Part shown: one piece after another, positions 1 to 9,742 of the stretch
Position numbering within the stretch: the stretch's first letter is position 1
Layout of the letters: each line of letters begins with the position of its first letter
Assembly: GCF_003867015.1 (NCBI RefSeq)
Contig: NZ_CP032548.1
Coordinates: 1,431,001 to 1,495,000, forward strand
Direction of reading: 5' to 3'
Length of the DNA: 64,000 nt
Source: Tenacibaculum singaporense
Lineage (GTDB): Bacteria > Bacteroidota > Bacteroidia > Flavobacteriales > Flavobacteriaceae
The notes under the pieces: model-generated
The model's database searches: none
Told to the model about the DNA's origin: nothing
The model's input: the letters and a program-made list of their open reading frames with translations, nothing else
Translations under genes and position numbers: made by a program

Positions 1-1119
1 GAAACAGCGAGGTATACAAATAGTAATTATCAGAAAAATGCTAATTCAGATGGAGTTATCATTTACGATTTTAATTCAGCCATAGATTTTGTTAAATACG
101 GGGCTTTCGGACAAGTATCAAAAAGATATTTAGATGAAAAATTAGGAGTTTCTTTTGGGTTTAGAATGGATGGAATAGACTACAATTCAGAAATGAAAAA
201 TCCATTCAATCAGTTTTCACCACGGTTGTCGTTAAGTTATGATTTGTCTGAAAAATGGATGGTGAGTTCTTCAGTTGGGCGTTACTATCAATTGCCATCT
301 TATACAGTATTAGGATATAAAAATGATGTAGGCGAATTTGAGAACAAAAATGGATTGAAGTATATACAATCAGATCATTTTGTAAGCGGATTGAGTTATA
401 AGCCTGATACAAGCTCAAAAATAACCTTTGAAGGGTTTTACAAAGGATATAAAAATTATCCATTTTCAATAAGAAATCAGATAAGTCTAGCAAACCTAGG
501 TGCTGATTTTGGTATAATAGGAAACGAAGCAGTAAGTTCAACCTCTGAAGGTAGAGCGTATGGTTTTGAGTTATTGGCACAAAAGAAATCATATAGTGGA
601 CTGTATGGAATAGCGTCGTATACTTTTGTGAGAAGTGAATTTAAAGATGCGCAAAGAGCCTATATTCCCTCAACTTGGGATAATAAACACTTGCTAACAA
701 TTACAGCAGGAAAAAAACTAAACAGAAACTGGGAAATAGGAACGAAATTTCGATTAGTTGGTGGTAAACCTTATACGCCATACGATTTAGACGCTTCTTC
801 TTTAAAAGATAATTATGATGTGCAAAACGGCGGAATTTTAGATTATACCAAACTAAACACAGAAAGATTAGATACGTATACACAACTAGATATACGTGTA
901 GATAAAACATGGTTCTTAAAGAAAGCGGCCATAAACTTATATTTAGATGTTCAAAATATATATGCTAGTAGCTCTAAACAGCAACCATTTTTATTACCTA
1001 TTGAAGATGGAAATGGAAGAGTGACCGATCCTAACGATAGTTCAAGATATTTATTAGAAGAAATAGAAAGTACAACAGGAAGAGCTTTACCTCGTATAGG
1101 TGTTATAATAGATTTTTAA
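1..1119 (+). CDS. TonB-dependent outer-membrane receptor, C-terminal part (5' end outside window)
   Basis: The reading frame is open from base 1, so this is the last 372 codons of a longer gene; the first in-frame ATG (166) is internal. The protein has the alternating aromatic/polar pattern of an outer-membrane beta-barrel, with strands such as the one around SVGRYYQLPSYTVLGYK, and ends in a hydrophobic residue followed by Phe (GVIIDF), the usual C-terminal signature of barrel proteins inserted by BAM. Such receptors import siderophores, glycans or other large substrates using TonB energy. The substrate cannot be told because the plug domain lies outside the window. A secreted C1 peptidase gene follows 70 bp downstream on the same strand. 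Confidence 0.85.
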   Translation, partial: ETARYTNSNYQKNANSDGVIIYDFNSAIDFVKYGAFGQVSKRYLDEKLGVSFGFRMDGIDYNSEMKNPFNQFSPRLSLSYDLSEKWMVSSSVGRYYQLPSYTVLGYKNDVGEFENKNGLKYIQSDHFVSGLSYKPDTSSKITFEGFYKGYKNYPFSIRNQISLANLGADFGIIGNEAVSSTSEGRAYGFELLAQKKSYSGLYGIASYTFVRSEFKDAQRAYIPSTWDNKHLLTITAGKKLNRNWEIGTKFRLVGGKPYTPYDLDASSLKDNYDVQNGGILDYTKLNTERLDTYTQLDIRVDKTWFLKKAAINLYLDVQNIYASSSKQQPFLLPIEDGNGRVTDPNDSSRYLLEEIESTTGRALPRIGVIIDF

Positions 1120-1189
1120 CACTTTTGAAGTTTAATACTCTTTTAAAAAGAGTAAATTGCTTGCTTAAATTATCATAAGATTTTTAAAT

Positions 1190-2305
1190 ATGAAAAAAAT
1201 TCTATTAGGAGCAGCATTCACTTTTTTAAGTATAACTTCAACTTCAGCGCAAAAATATCAATTCTCAACAGTAAAAGATATTGAAGATACTGAAGTTAAA
1301 AGTCAAGGAAGAACAGGAACGTGTTGGAGTTTTTCTACAACCTCTTTTTTAGAATCGGAAATTATTAGATTAACAGGTAAAAACATTGATTTATCTGAAA
1401 TGTATACGGTTCGTAACACCTATTCAGATAAAGCAAATAATTACTTATACCGTCAAGGAAAAGCACAATTTAGTGAAGGAGGTTTAGCACATGATGTTAT
1501 TAATTCTGTAGAAAAATACGGGTTAGTTCCTGAACAGGTTTTTACAGGTTTAGATCTTGGACAAGACAGACACAATCACGCTGAAATGATTGCGGTGTTA
1601 AAATCAATGTTGGATGCTTATATCAAAAATCCAGCAGGAGAATTAAGTCCAAAATGGAAGCAATCAGTAGAAAGTGTTTTGGATGTATACTTAGGAAAAA
1701 ATAAAAAGGAGTTTACTTTTGAAGGAAAAAAATATACTCCTAAGTCTTTTGCAGAGTATGTAAAGATAGATCCTACAAATTATGTAACGATTAGTTCTTT
1801 TGAGCATGCAAAAAAATATGATCAATTCATCTTAAATATTCCAGATAATTTTTCAAACGGAGCATTTTATAATGTTTCTTTAGATGAATTAGTTGCAGTA
1901 ACAGAAGACGCAATTAAAAAAGGATACACCGTAGAGTTAGATTGTGATGTTTCAGAAAAAACATTTTCATCAAAAAACGGAGTAGCAGTAATTCCTGCAA
2001 GTAGCACAGAAAATGAAAAAGCATTAACAGAAATAGTTGAAGAAAGGACTATTACACCAAGTTTACGTCAAACAGAATTTGAAAACTTTAATACAACAGA
2101 CGATCACTTAATGCATATCGTAGGTTTGGTAAAAGATCAAAAAGGAAATACTTACTTTAAAGTAAAGAATTCTTGGGGTAAAAATCAAGGGAATCAAGGT
2201 TATGTATATATGTCAGTTCCTTACTTTAAATTAAAAACAATATCAGTTTTATTACATAAAGATGCAATTGCACCAAAGTTGAAAAACAAATTAAATATTA
2301 AATAA
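1190..2305 (+). CDS. Secreted C1-family cysteine peptidase (aminopeptidase C / bleomycin hydrolase-like)
   Basis: 371 residues. A signal peptide occupies about residues 1-20 and is cut near TSAQK, so the enzyme acts outside the cytoplasm. Papain-fold catalytic elements are visible: the oxyanion Gln39 and nucleophile Cys45 in QGRTGTCWSFS, the His near residue 309 in DDHLMHIVG, and the Asn327 in VKNSWG. The family is PepC/bleomycin hydrolase (peptidase C1B), which trims peptides from the N terminus. Cytosolic PepC is about 440-450 residues; this exported, shorter form is common in Bacteroidota. The gene is probably single, with a terminator right behind it. Substrate is unknown. Confidence 0.87.
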   Translation: MKKILLGAAFTFLSITSTSAQKYQFSTVKDIEDTEVKSQGRTGTCWSFSTTSFLESEIIRLTGKNIDLSEMYTVRNTYSDKANNYLYRQGKAQFSEGGLAHDVINSVEKYGLVPEQVFTGLDLGQDRHNHAEMIAVLKSMLDAYIKNPAGELSPKWKQSVESVLDVYLGKNKKEFTFEGKKYTPKSFAEYVKIDPTNYVTISSFEHAKKYDQFILNIPDNFSNGAFYNVSLDELVAVTEDAIKKGYTVELDCDVSEKTFSSKNGVAVIPASSTENEKALTEIVEERTITPSLRQTEFENFNTTDDHLMHIVGLVKDQKGNTYFKVKNSWGKNQGNQGYVYMSVPYFKLKTISVLLHKDAIAPKLKNKLNIK

Positions 2306-2328
2306 GAATAAACTCTTTAAGGGTATGC

Positions 2329-2366
2329 AAAACGCTTGGAGACTTAGAATCTTCAAGCGTTTTTTA
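2329..2366 (+). terminator. Rho-independent terminator after the C1 peptidase gene
   Basis: Inverted repeat AACGCTTG...CAAGCGTT with an inner AGA/TCT pairing, followed by a T run. It sits 24 bp after the stop codon at 2305. Confidence 0.75.
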
Positions 2367-2423
2367 TATCTTTTCTAATTTGGGAATTTCGTATCTTTCC
2401 AAAGTTAACAAAAATCAAAATTT

Positions 2424-3872
2424 ATGGAAGAAAATAAACAAGAAGAAGCTGCAGAGCAGTCAAAGCAGGAGATACAGAAGGATGCAAAAGGTTTATGGGA
2501 AAAGATAAAGAAGTTTATTTTAGAACTTCTTGATTTTAGAGATGATACAGACCAAGAGGCGACAATAGAAGCTATAAAAAGCGATATTTCTTTTAAAGGA
2601 GCGACAGCTTGGATTTTAATCTGTTCTATTTTTGTGGCATCTATTGGTTTAAATGCAAACTCAACAGCAGTAGTAATTGGAGCCATGTTAATATCTCCAC
2701 TAATGGGGCCTATTTTAGGAGTAGGAATGTCAATTGCTATTAACGATATTGATACATTACGCAAATCGTTAACAAACCTAGCCACAATGATTGTGTTAAG
2801 TTTATTAACAGCATTTTTGTTTTTCTTTATATTTCCACTTCGTGAAGAAACTTCGGAGTTATTAGGTAGGGTAAGACCAGATATTCGAGATGTATTAATA
2901 GCCTTTTTTGGTGGTTTAGCATTAATTATCGCACGAACTAAAAAAGGAACAATTGCTTCTGTAATATTTGGTGTAGCAATTGCTACAGCCTTAATGCCGC
3001 CATTGTGTACAGCAGGGTATGGTTTAGCAATAGGTAATTTTGACTACTTTCTTGGTGCGATGTATTTGTTTACAATCAACACCATTTTTATTGCTTTAGC
3101 AACTTTCTTAGTGTTGAAACTGTTAGGGTTTACTATGATTCGTTATGTAAACTCAGCTAAACGTAAAAGAATAGCACAAATAGCATCTTTTATAGCCTTT
3201 TTAGTAATGGTTCCAGCCGTATTTACCTTTGTAGGAGTGTATAATGAAAGTGTAATAGATGCAAGTTATAAAAGGTTTTTAAAAGCGAAAGTATATGATA
3301 ATCCTAACTTATGGTTACAGCGTGAAAAACTAGAGGTTAAAGAAAAAACGATAAAATTATTTTTTAATGGTGATGTAAGTGATGCAACAGAATCTTTTTT
3401 AAGAAATGAATTAAAAACCTTCCCTAAAATAGATTCTTATTCTTTAGTTATTAATGAAAATAAAGCCAAAAGTGTTGATAGAGTAGTGGATGCTTATGAT
3501 AGAGCTGTAAAAGAGTTAGATCAAAAGGATAATGTTATCAAAGGCTTACATATGGAGATTGATGATTTGAAAAGAACCATCTCTAACTTAAATCAAACCA
3601 TTGAACAAGATGCTTTATATAGAGATAAAAACTCAATTCCTTTTAGTAAAATTAGTACAGAAGCTAAAATCCGATTTAATGATATTAAAGAAATGAGTTT
3701 AGCGAAGGTATTATCATCTAGTGATTTTATAAAAGTAGACACAACTACTGTAGTTTCTGTAAAATGGAATGCAAAATTAAAAGACTCTGTCATAGTAAAA
3801 AATGAAAATGAATTAAGAAGTTGGATACAAAAAGAGTTGAAGATTGATAAAGTTCAACTAAGAAGAAAATAA
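2424..3872 (+). CDS. DUF389 family integral membrane protein
   Basis: 482 residues. After an acidic cytosolic N terminus (about 1-60) come several hydrophobic segments between roughly residues 60 and 290, including the conserved region ILICSIFVASIGLNANSTAV followed by VIGAMLISPLMGPILGVG, which is the hallmark of DUF389. The last 190 residues are hydrophilic, with a predicted coiled coil around residues 355-395 (KELDQKDNVIKGLHMEIDDL). The molecular role of DUF389 proteins is not established. The gene stands alone between two terminators, and the ATG start is preceded by an A-rich stretch as is usual in this phylum. Confidence 0.87.
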   Translation: MEENKQEEAAEQSKQEIQKDAKGLWEKIKKFILELLDFRDDTDQEATIEAIKSDISFKGATAWILICSIFVASIGLNANSTAVVIGAMLISPLMGPILGVGMSIAINDIDTLRKSLTNLATMIVLSLLTAFLFFFIFPLREETSELLGRVRPDIRDVLIAFFGGLALIIARTKKGTIASVIFGVAIATALMPPLCTAGYGLAIGNFDYFLGAMYLFTINTIFIALATFLVLKLLGFTMIRYVNSAKRKRIAQIASFIAFLVMVPAVFTFVGVYNESVIDASYKRFLKAKVYDNPNLWLQREKLEVKEKTIKLFFNGDVSDATESFLRNELKTFPKIDSYSLVINENKAKSVDRVVDAYDRAVKELDQKDNVIKGLHMEIDDLKRTISNLNQTIEQDALYRDKNSIPFSKISTEAKIRFNDIKEMSLAKVLSSSDFIKVDTTTVVSVKWNAKLKDSVIVKNENELRSWIQKELKIDKVQLRRK

Positions 3873-3899
3873 AAACTTAAAATAAAAACTTAAAATAAA

Positions 3900-3923
3900 A
3901 AACCGAGCTGTACAGCTCGGTTT
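3900..3923. terminator. Perfect palindromic terminator
   Basis: A perfect 24-bp palindrome (AAACCGAGCTGT and its complement) flanked by A and T runs, 27 bp after the DUF389 stop. The preceding bases hold two copies of an A-rich unit AAAACTTAAAATA. It probably ends transcription from the left; being symmetric it may also work on the minus strand for the ppx operon. Confidence 0.75.
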
Positions 3924-4022
3924 AATTTTTTGATTACTTGTTAGAGTATTCATAGTAAATAAGAGATTACTCCAATTACCTATTATATGACACCATAATT
4001 TTAAAAGAGTCACAAATAATGT

Positions 4023-4916
4023 TTAAAGCTTGTTGAAATATAAGCTTTTGATGATTCCATCTGAAAGCCCAATTTTAGGAACATAAATTTTTCTTGCGCC
4101 ACTCCATTTCATAGCAGACAAATATATTTTTGTAGCAGGAATAATTACATCAGCTCTATCAGGGTTTAAACTTAATTCTGAAATACGTTCCTGATAACTC
4201 ATCTTTTTCAAGAATTGATACTGAGCATTAAGATAGATGTAAGAAATAGGTTTACCACTATCTCTACCAGACATTTTAAATAGCTTATTAATGTTTCCTC
4301 CTGAACCAATTAAAGAAATACGCTTGTAATCACTAGTATTTTCTTCAATCCATTTTTGAACCTTCTTAAAAAGTGCTTTATTTTCAGGTTTTGTATTATT
4401 AAGTACACGTACAGTACCTATTTTAAAGGATTTAGAGTTGATGATTTTTCCTTTAGAAAATAAGGTGAACTCTGTACTACCACCACCAACATCTACATAT
4501 AAGTAGGTAGCATCTGACTCTATTAATTGATTTAAATCTGTAGATGAAATTATGGCAGCTTCTTTTTTTCCGTCAATAATATCAATCTTAACATCAGTAT
4601 TTTTTAAAATAGTAGCGGCAACTTCTTCTCCATTTTCAGCTTCTCTCATTGCTGAAGTTGCACAGGCCTTGTACCTTTCAACACCATGAATTTTCATGAT
4701 TAATTTAAAGGCTTGCATTGCGTCAAGCATTCTTTGAGTATTAGCCTCTGATATTTTTCCAGAGACAAAAGCGTCGGCTCCTAAACGAATAGGCACGCGA
4801 ACTAAGGATGATTTTTTAAATTGTGGTTCTTTGTTTTTTTCTTCAATAACGTTGGCTACTAATAACCTTACTGCATTAGATCCTATATCAATAGCGCCGT
4901 ACTTCTTTATCTTCAA
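4023..4916 (-). CDS. Ppx/GppA-family phosphatase (exopolyphosphatase-like)
   Basis: 297 residues, an ASKHA-fold (actin-like ATPase) phosphatase. The P-loop-like phosphate 1 motif is AIDIGSNAVRLLV (residues 8-20), the phosphate 2 motif is YVDVGGGSTEF (about 139-149), and GSGGN (about 204-208) follows. Family members hydrolyse polyphosphate or pppGpp in the cytoplasm. The protein contains only the two N-terminal lobes, the usual short form in Bacteroidota. No in-frame ATG precedes the first motif before an upstream stop; the start is most simply TTG at 4916. It lies 11 bp downstream of sixA in a pdxH-sixA-ppx run. Whether the substrate is polyphosphate or (p)ppGpp cannot be read from the sequence. 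Confidence 0.87.
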   Translation of the reverse strand: MKIKKYGAIDIGSNAVRLLVANVIEEKNKEPQFKKSSLVRVPIRLGADAFVSGKISEANTQRMLDAMQAFKLIMKIHGVERYKACATSAMREAENGEEVAATILKNTDVKIDIIDGKKEAAIISSTDLNQLIESDATYLYVDVGGGSTEFTLFSKGKIINSKSFKIGTVRVLNNTKPENKALFKKVQKWIEENTSDYKRISLIGSGGNINKLFKMSGRDSGKPISYIYLNAQYQFLKKMSYQERISELSLNPDRADVIIPATKIYLSAMKWSGARKIYVPKIGLSDGIIKSLYFNKL

Positions 4917-4927
4917 AATGTACTGAT

Positions 4928-5416
4928 TTATCTATGGTTTTTAGGAAACTCAACTAAAATTGTATTCCCTTTTTTAATATCTTTCCAGTGCTTTGTATCA
5001 AACTCTATTCCAATAACACCGCAAGTAGTTACATGTGCAATAGGTTTGTTTCCAAACTTATTTACAAAACTATTTATACCATGGTCGTGGCTAAAAACAA
5101 TAGCACTATTGAAACTATCATCAAGAGCTTTTACAGTTTTAACCAAATAACCATCACTAAAGCTATACAACTGACGTTTTATTTTAAGATTGGATAAAGG
5201 ATATCCAAAGTTCTCACAAAAAATAACAGCTGTATGAAGCGCTCTGTTGGCACTGCTAGAAAGAAATACGTCAGGTCTTTTTATTTCTTCCGCTAGGTAC
5301 TTAGATAAAAGATGGGCATCGTTAATACCACGTTCTTTTAAAGGTCTGTCAATATCTTTAACGCTCTCATATTTCCATGATGATTTTGCGTGACGAACGA
5401 TATAAAGTGTTTTCAT
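4928..5416 (-). CDS. sixA: SixA-like phosphohistidine phosphatase (histidine phosphatase superfamily)
   Basis: 162 residues. The catalytic RHG-type motif is present as LYIVRHAKSSW with Arg8 and His9, the phospho-acceptor His; the second active-site His is in FSHDHGIN (about residue 108). Length and motif variant (RHAK instead of RHG) match the SixA branch, which removes phosphate from histidine-containing phosphotransfer domains. It sits between pdxH (30 bp upstream) and the ppx-like gene (11 bp downstream), so co-transcription is likely. No phosphotransfer partner is encoded nearby, so the target is unknown. Confidence 0.85.
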   Translation of the reverse strand: MKTLYIVRHAKSSWKYESVKDIDRPLKERGINDAHLLSKYLAEEIKRPDVFLSSSANRALHTAVIFCENFGYPLSNLKIKRQLYSFSDGYLVKTVKALDDSFNSAIVFSHDHGINSFVNKFGNKPIAHVTTCGVIGIEFDTKHWKDIKKGNTILVEFPKNHR

Positions 5417-5446
5417 TTAATTATAAAAAGCTATGTAAATATAAAA

Positions 5447-6094
5447 CTAAGGAGCTAAACGTTCAAGTTTCCAAGAAAAATCTTTTTGTAAGGTGTACCT
5501 AATGCGATCGTGCATACGGTTAGGGCGCCCTTGCCAAAACTCAATAGAAACTGGTTTTACTAAAAAACCACCCCAATGTTTAGGTCTTGGGATTTCTTGA
5601 TTCTCAAACTTTTTTTCAAAAGAAGCAAGATTGTTATCTAGCTCATTACGAGAGGTAACTACTTCACTTTGATTAGAAGCCCAAGCGCCTAATTTACTTC
5701 CATCTGGTCTCGATTCGAAATACCCGTCAGACAAATTCTCAGCAAGCTTCTCAGCTTTTCCTTTAATGATAATTTGTTGTTCTAAACCAGCCCAAAAAAA
5801 AGATAGGCATACATGATTGTTATTTAAAATAGCCTTTCCTTTCTCTGAATTGTAATTGGTATAAAAAATAAAACCTTCCCAAGTGTATTTTTTTAATAAA
5901 ACAACCCTGCTTTTTGGATAACCATCTAATCCAATAGACGCAATCGTCATAGCATTTGCTTCCTCTACCATTTCAGATTCATCTGCAGCAAAAAACCAAT
6001 CCCTAAACAATTCAATAGGATTCTCAGGACAGTTATGCTCTAGTAACTCTCTTTTTTCGTAAGATTTTCTATAGTCACTTAAATCGTGTGCCAT
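5447..6094 (-). CDS. pdxH: Pyridoxamine/pyridoxine 5'-phosphate oxidase
   Basis: 215 residues, the normal PdxH length. This FMN enzyme oxidises pyridoxine or pyridoxamine 5'-phosphate to pyridoxal 5'-phosphate in the cytoplasm. Visible family signatures are the N-terminal DYRKSYEKREL, the FMN-binding RVVLLKKY (about 63-70), QIIIKGKAEKL, SRPDGSKLGAWASNQS (about 130-145) and the C-terminal substrate-binding WQGRPNRMHDR followed by LERLAP. All key residues appear intact. It is the first gene of the apparent pdxH-sixA-ppx operon on the minus strand. Confidence 0.95.
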   Translation of the reverse strand: MAHDLSDYRKSYEKRELLEHNCPENPIELFRDWFFAADESEMVEEANAMTIASIGLDGYPKSRVVLLKKYTWEGFIFYTNYNSEKGKAILNNNHVCLSFFWAGLEQQIIIKGKAEKLAENLSDGYFESRPDGSKLGAWASNQSEVVTSRNELDNNLASFEKKFENQEIPRPKHWGGFLVKPVSIEFWQGRPNRMHDRIRYTLQKDFSWKLERLAP

Positions 6095-6329
6095 TATTGT
6101 TAATTTATACTATGTAAAAGTACAACTTTATCAAAAGTATTGTAGGCCTTAGGTATTAAAATTTAGCAAGATTTGAATAAACAAAAGCAAGAAAGGTAAA
6201 ATAAGGAGAGTTAAGTAATCTTAGTTTTGATATGCAAAACAATTCATCCGTAAAATTATACAGTTGAGTATTTCTTTTTGTGTTAAAGTTTGAAAAGAAA
6301 GCAGTTTTGTAGTGTCAAAAACGAACAAA

Positions 6330-8486
6330 ATGAAACATTTATTACTTATTGTATGTTTTTTAATGCATACATTATTAATTGCACAAACTACTATTGCAGG
6401 AAAAGTAACTGATACTAAAGGGAATCCTATTGAAGGGGCAAATATATATTTAGAAGGAACTTATGACGGAACTTCTTCTAATGCAAAAGGAGATTTTTCG
6501 TTTACTACTTCTGAAACAGGAAAGCAAACTTTGGTTGTATCTTTTATTTCTTTTGAAACGTGTATAAAAACAGGAGATGTTTCCACATTCACAAACATGA
6601 AAATTGTTCTTCGTGAAGATGTAACCACCTTAGATGCTGTGACAATTAATGCTGGAACTTTTGAAGCAGGAGATAATGCGAAAGTAACCGCTTTAAAACC
6701 GTTAGATGTAGTAACAACAGCAAGTGCTTTGGGAGATTTTGTTGGAGCCTTGCAAACATTACCAGGAACCTCTTCGGTTAGTGAAGATGGACGTTTATTT
6801 GTTCGCGGAGGGGAAGCGGATGAAACACAAATTTTTATTGATGGAATTCGAGTGTTTACTCCGTATAGTCCTTCGGCACGTAACATTCCTACACGTGGTC
6901 GATTTTCTCCATTTTTATTTAAAGGAATTACATTTTCTACAGGAGGATATTCAGCAGAATATGGTCAAGCACTATCGAGTGTTTTATTACTAAACACGAA
7001 TGACGAAGCAATAAAAGAGAAGACAGACATCTCACTAATGACAGTTGGTTTAGGAGTAGGAAACACGCAAGTATTTGGAAAAAACTCACTAAGTGTGAAC
7101 GCTTCGTATATCAATTTAGCACCTTATCAAAAATTATTTCCCGATAGGAATACTTGGAACAAACCAGTGCAATCATTAAATGGTGAAGCTGTATATCGTT
7201 GTAGATTTAAAAATGAGTCTTTGTTAAAATTATATGGAGCATATAGTTATACTGATTTTGATATGATTCAAGATGATATTAATTATAAAGACGGATTTCG
7301 TTTTGGATTGAAAAATAGAAACTTATATTTCAACGGATCCTATAAACAACATTTAGCTAATAACTGGACAGTTTCAGGAGGGGTGTCGTTTACTAATGAT
7401 AATTCAAAGATGAATATATTGGATGATAAGGTTGTAGATAATGAAAACTCAGCTCATGTTAAGGCAACGTTGAAAAAGAGATTTTCAAACCGATTTAAAC
7501 TGAATTTTGGTGCAGAATATTTCATAACCGATTTCTCTGAAGATTATAGAAGCGAAACGAATGGAAATACTACGTACGGATTTGACAATAATATTTTTGG
7601 AAGTTTTATTGAAGCAGATATCTTTTTTAGTAAAAAGTTAGCAACGAAAGTAGGAGTACGCATGGAAAACTCTGAATTGTTAGATGAGTTCACCATTTCA
7701 CCAAGAGCTTCTATAGCTTATAAACCGGGAGAAAACGCACAGTTTTCATTTGCTTACGGACGCTTTTATCAAAATCCGAAAAATGAATACCTAAAATTCA
7801 ACATGCAATTTAAAGCAGAGAATACTTCTCATTTTATAGCAAATTATCAATATGTTAAAAACAAACAAATTTTAAGAATAGAAGGATATTATAAAAAGTA
7901 TCAAGATTTAGTAAAATATGATACTGATAGAGCATTACCCTATTCAAATTTCTCAAACTTAGGAGAAGGGTATTCAAAAGGAATAGATATTTTTTGGAGA
8001 GATAATAAAAATGTAAAAAATACAGATTATTGGGTTTCCTATTCGTTTTTAGATACAGAAAGAGATTATAAAAACTACCCAGTAAAAGCTACACCAAACT
8101 TTGCATCAAAACACAACTTATCAGTCGTAGCAAAACATTGGATTGCAGATTGGAAAAGTCAAGTAGGAATGAGTTATAATTTTGCATCTGGACGAAGTTA
8201 TACAAACCCTAATAAAGGTGGCTTTTTAAATCAAAAAACAAAGAGTTATAATTCTGTAAGCTTAAATTGGGCATACTTAATTAGTCAGCAAAAAATCTTG
8301 TATTTCTCAGTAAATAATGTGTTAGGAACACAAAATGTGTTTGGATATAATTATAAAAACACACCCAATCCAGCTGGGACTTTTAATCGACAAGCTATAA
8401 TACCATCAGCGGATAGTTTCTTCTTTGTAGGATTCTTTTGGACGATTAGTGATAATAAAAAGGATAATCAGTTAAATAACTTATAA
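6330..8486 (+). CDS. TonB-dependent receptor with N-terminal carboxypeptidase-regulatory-like domain
   Basis: About 718 residues. The frame can be extended to a GTG at 6312, but the ATG at 6330 begins a clean signal peptide (MKHLLLIVCFLMHTLLIAQ), so I use it. Then come a carboxypeptidase-D regulatory-like beta-sandwich (about 22-105; AGKVTDTKGNPIEGANIY), a plug domain (about 120-220; FVRGGEADETQIFIDGIRVF) and a barrel to the end. The protein is an outer-membrane importer powered by TonB. The next two genes encode a DUF2141 protein and a TPR-like protein; this trio recurs in Flavobacteriia, to my knowledge, but the transported compound is not known. Confidence 0.9.
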   Translation: MKHLLLIVCFLMHTLLIAQTTIAGKVTDTKGNPIEGANIYLEGTYDGTSSNAKGDFSFTTSETGKQTLVVSFISFETCIKTGDVSTFTNMKIVLREDVTTLDAVTINAGTFEAGDNAKVTALKPLDVVTTASALGDFVGALQTLPGTSSVSEDGRLFVRGGEADETQIFIDGIRVFTPYSPSARNIPTRGRFSPFLFKGITFSTGGYSAEYGQALSSVLLLNTNDEAIKEKTDISLMTVGLGVGNTQVFGKNSLSVNASYINLAPYQKLFPDRNTWNKPVQSLNGEAVYRCRFKNESLLKLYGAYSYTDFDMIQDDINYKDGFRFGLKNRNLYFNGSYKQHLANNWTVSGGVSFTNDNSKMNILDDKVVDNENSAHVKATLKKRFSNRFKLNFGAEYFITDFSEDYRSETNGNTTYGFDNNIFGSFIEADIFFSKKLATKVGVRMENSELLDEFTISPRASIAYKPGENAQFSFAYGRFYQNPKNEYLKFNMQFKAENTSHFIANYQYVKNKQILRIEGYYKKYQDLVKYDTDRALPYSNFSNLGEGYSKGIDIFWRDNKNVKNTDYWVSYSFLDTERDYKNYPVKATPNFASKHNLSVVAKHWIADWKSQVGMSYNFASGRSYTNPNKGGFLNQKTKSYNSVSLNWAYLISQQKILYFSVNNVLGTQNVFGYNYKNTPNPAGTFNRQAIIPSADSFFFVGFFWTISDNKKDNQLNNL

Positions 8487-8604
8487 CAACAATTCAGTAA
8501 TTAAAAATAACGATTCAGTATTCTTTTTTATATAATTAACGAAAATCAAAAGATATTTGAATAGTCAAAATAAAATCAATTTTTCTAAAATAAATACGAG
8601 ACAG

Positions 8605-9024
8605 ATGAAAAAAACAATTTTAACAATGATAATTTTATTTGGGTGCTTAACAGCTATGGTAGCTCAAAATACACATGCAGTTTCAATTGATTTTAAAGGA
8701 ATAAAATCAGATAAAGGCGCATTATTTGTGGCGTTATACAATACGGAGAAAAGTTTTTTAAAAGAAGGGTATAAGGGAGAGGTTGTAAAGATAACTAATA
8801 AAAAGGCGAGGGTTGAGTTTCACGATATTCCAAAAGGAACATATGCGGTTTCTTGCTTTCACGATACAAATGATAATAAAAAAATGGATACAAATTTTAT
8901 AGGAATACCAAAAGAGCCAATAGGAGTTTCTAACGATGCAAAAGGATTTATGGGGCCTCCAAGATATAAAGACGCCAAATTTTTGGTAAATAAAGACATG
9001 TCATTAGTGATTAATATAAATTAA
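8605..9024 (+). CDS. DUF2141 family secreted protein
   Basis: 139 residues from the ATG at 8605. An in-frame TTG at 8557 would add 16 residues before the signal peptide and is unlikely. The signal peptide (MKKTILTMIILFGCLTAMVAQ) is followed by a single beta-rich domain with the DUF2141 pattern: KGALFVALYNTEKSFL, then FHDIPKGTYAVSCFHDTN with an acidic DTNDNKKMDTNF loop, then GVSNDAKGFMGPP. The function of DUF2141 is not known. It lies 118 bp after the TonB-dependent receptor and before a second small secreted protein, suggesting a shared role at the cell surface. Confidence 0.85.
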   Translation: MKKTILTMIILFGCLTAMVAQNTHAVSIDFKGIKSDKGALFVALYNTEKSFLKEGYKGEVVKITNKKARVEFHDIPKGTYAVSCFHDTNDNKKMDTNFIGIPKEPIGVSNDAKGFMGPPRYKDAKFLVNKDMSLVININ

Positions 9025-9115
9025 CAAAAGAAGAATTAGTTACTTGATAGAGTATTTAATGAATATACCCTACTTCCCGTAGAGTAATAAAAACAAAACA
9101 ATTAAGATTAAAAAG

Positions 9116-9742
9116 ATGAAAAAAATAATCACATTAGTTCTATTAGTATTAACAATAAGTATTTCAGCACAAAGTAAATACGAAAAAGGAATGGTAAAGG
9201 CATTTGAGTTATGGGGAGCAAATAAAACAACGGAAGCAGCTCAATTATTCGAACGTATTTCTAAAGCAGAAAAAGACAACTGGTTGCCGTCTTATTACGC
9301 AGGAATGATTAACATTTTAGAAAGTTTTCAAATAAAAGAAGAAGCAACGTTAATAGCTAAATTAAATAAGGCACAAGAGTTTTTAGATACCGCTAAATCA
9401 ATTTCACCAGAAAACCCAGAAATATTAATTACACAGGCATTATTACATGTTTCATATATGGCTTTTGATGGGCAGAAGTACGGGATGACTATGTCGATGA
9501 AAAATGCGGCGTTGTATGAAAAAGCACTAAAATTAGCACCTAACAATCCGAGAGTTATTTTAAGTAAAGCAGAGTCAGATATGGGAGCAGCACGTTTTTT
9601 TGGTCAATCTACAGAACCTTTTTGTAATAACGTAAAAAGAGCTATTGAGTTGGGAAAGGAAGAAAAAATAAAAGAAAAATTTTATCCTAAGTTTAATGTA
9701 CAAAGAGCAGAACAGGTGTTGAAAAAGTGTATGAAGTCCTAA
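9116..9742 (+). CDS. Secreted TPR-like protein of unknown function
   Basis: 208 residues with a signal peptide (MKKIITLVLLVLTISISAQ). The rest is helical and fits degenerate tetratricopeptide-like repeats: TTEAAQLFERISKAEKDNWL (about 38-57), LNKAQEFLDTAKSISPENPE (about 84-103) and YEKALKLAPNNPRVIL (about 133-148). It contains one Cys pair region near the end (EPFCNNVKRAI and VLKKCMKS). It is the last gene of the receptor-DUF2141 group. I infer a periplasmic scaffold role only from the repeat type. Confidence 0.75.
   Translation: MKKIITLVLLVLTISISAQSKYEKGMVKAFELWGANKTTEAAQLFERISKAEKDNWLPSYYAGMINILESFQIKEEATLIAKLNKAQEFLDTAKSISPENPEILITQALLHVSYMAFDGQKYGMTMSMKNAALYEKALKLAPNNPRVILSKAESDMGAARFFGQSTEPFCNNVKRAIELGKEEKIKEKFYPKFNVQRAEQVLKKCMKS

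Noticed and set aside
6312..6329. GTG start for the second TonB-dependent receptor
   Set aside because: It adds six polar residues before a perfect signal peptide that begins at the ATG at 6330.
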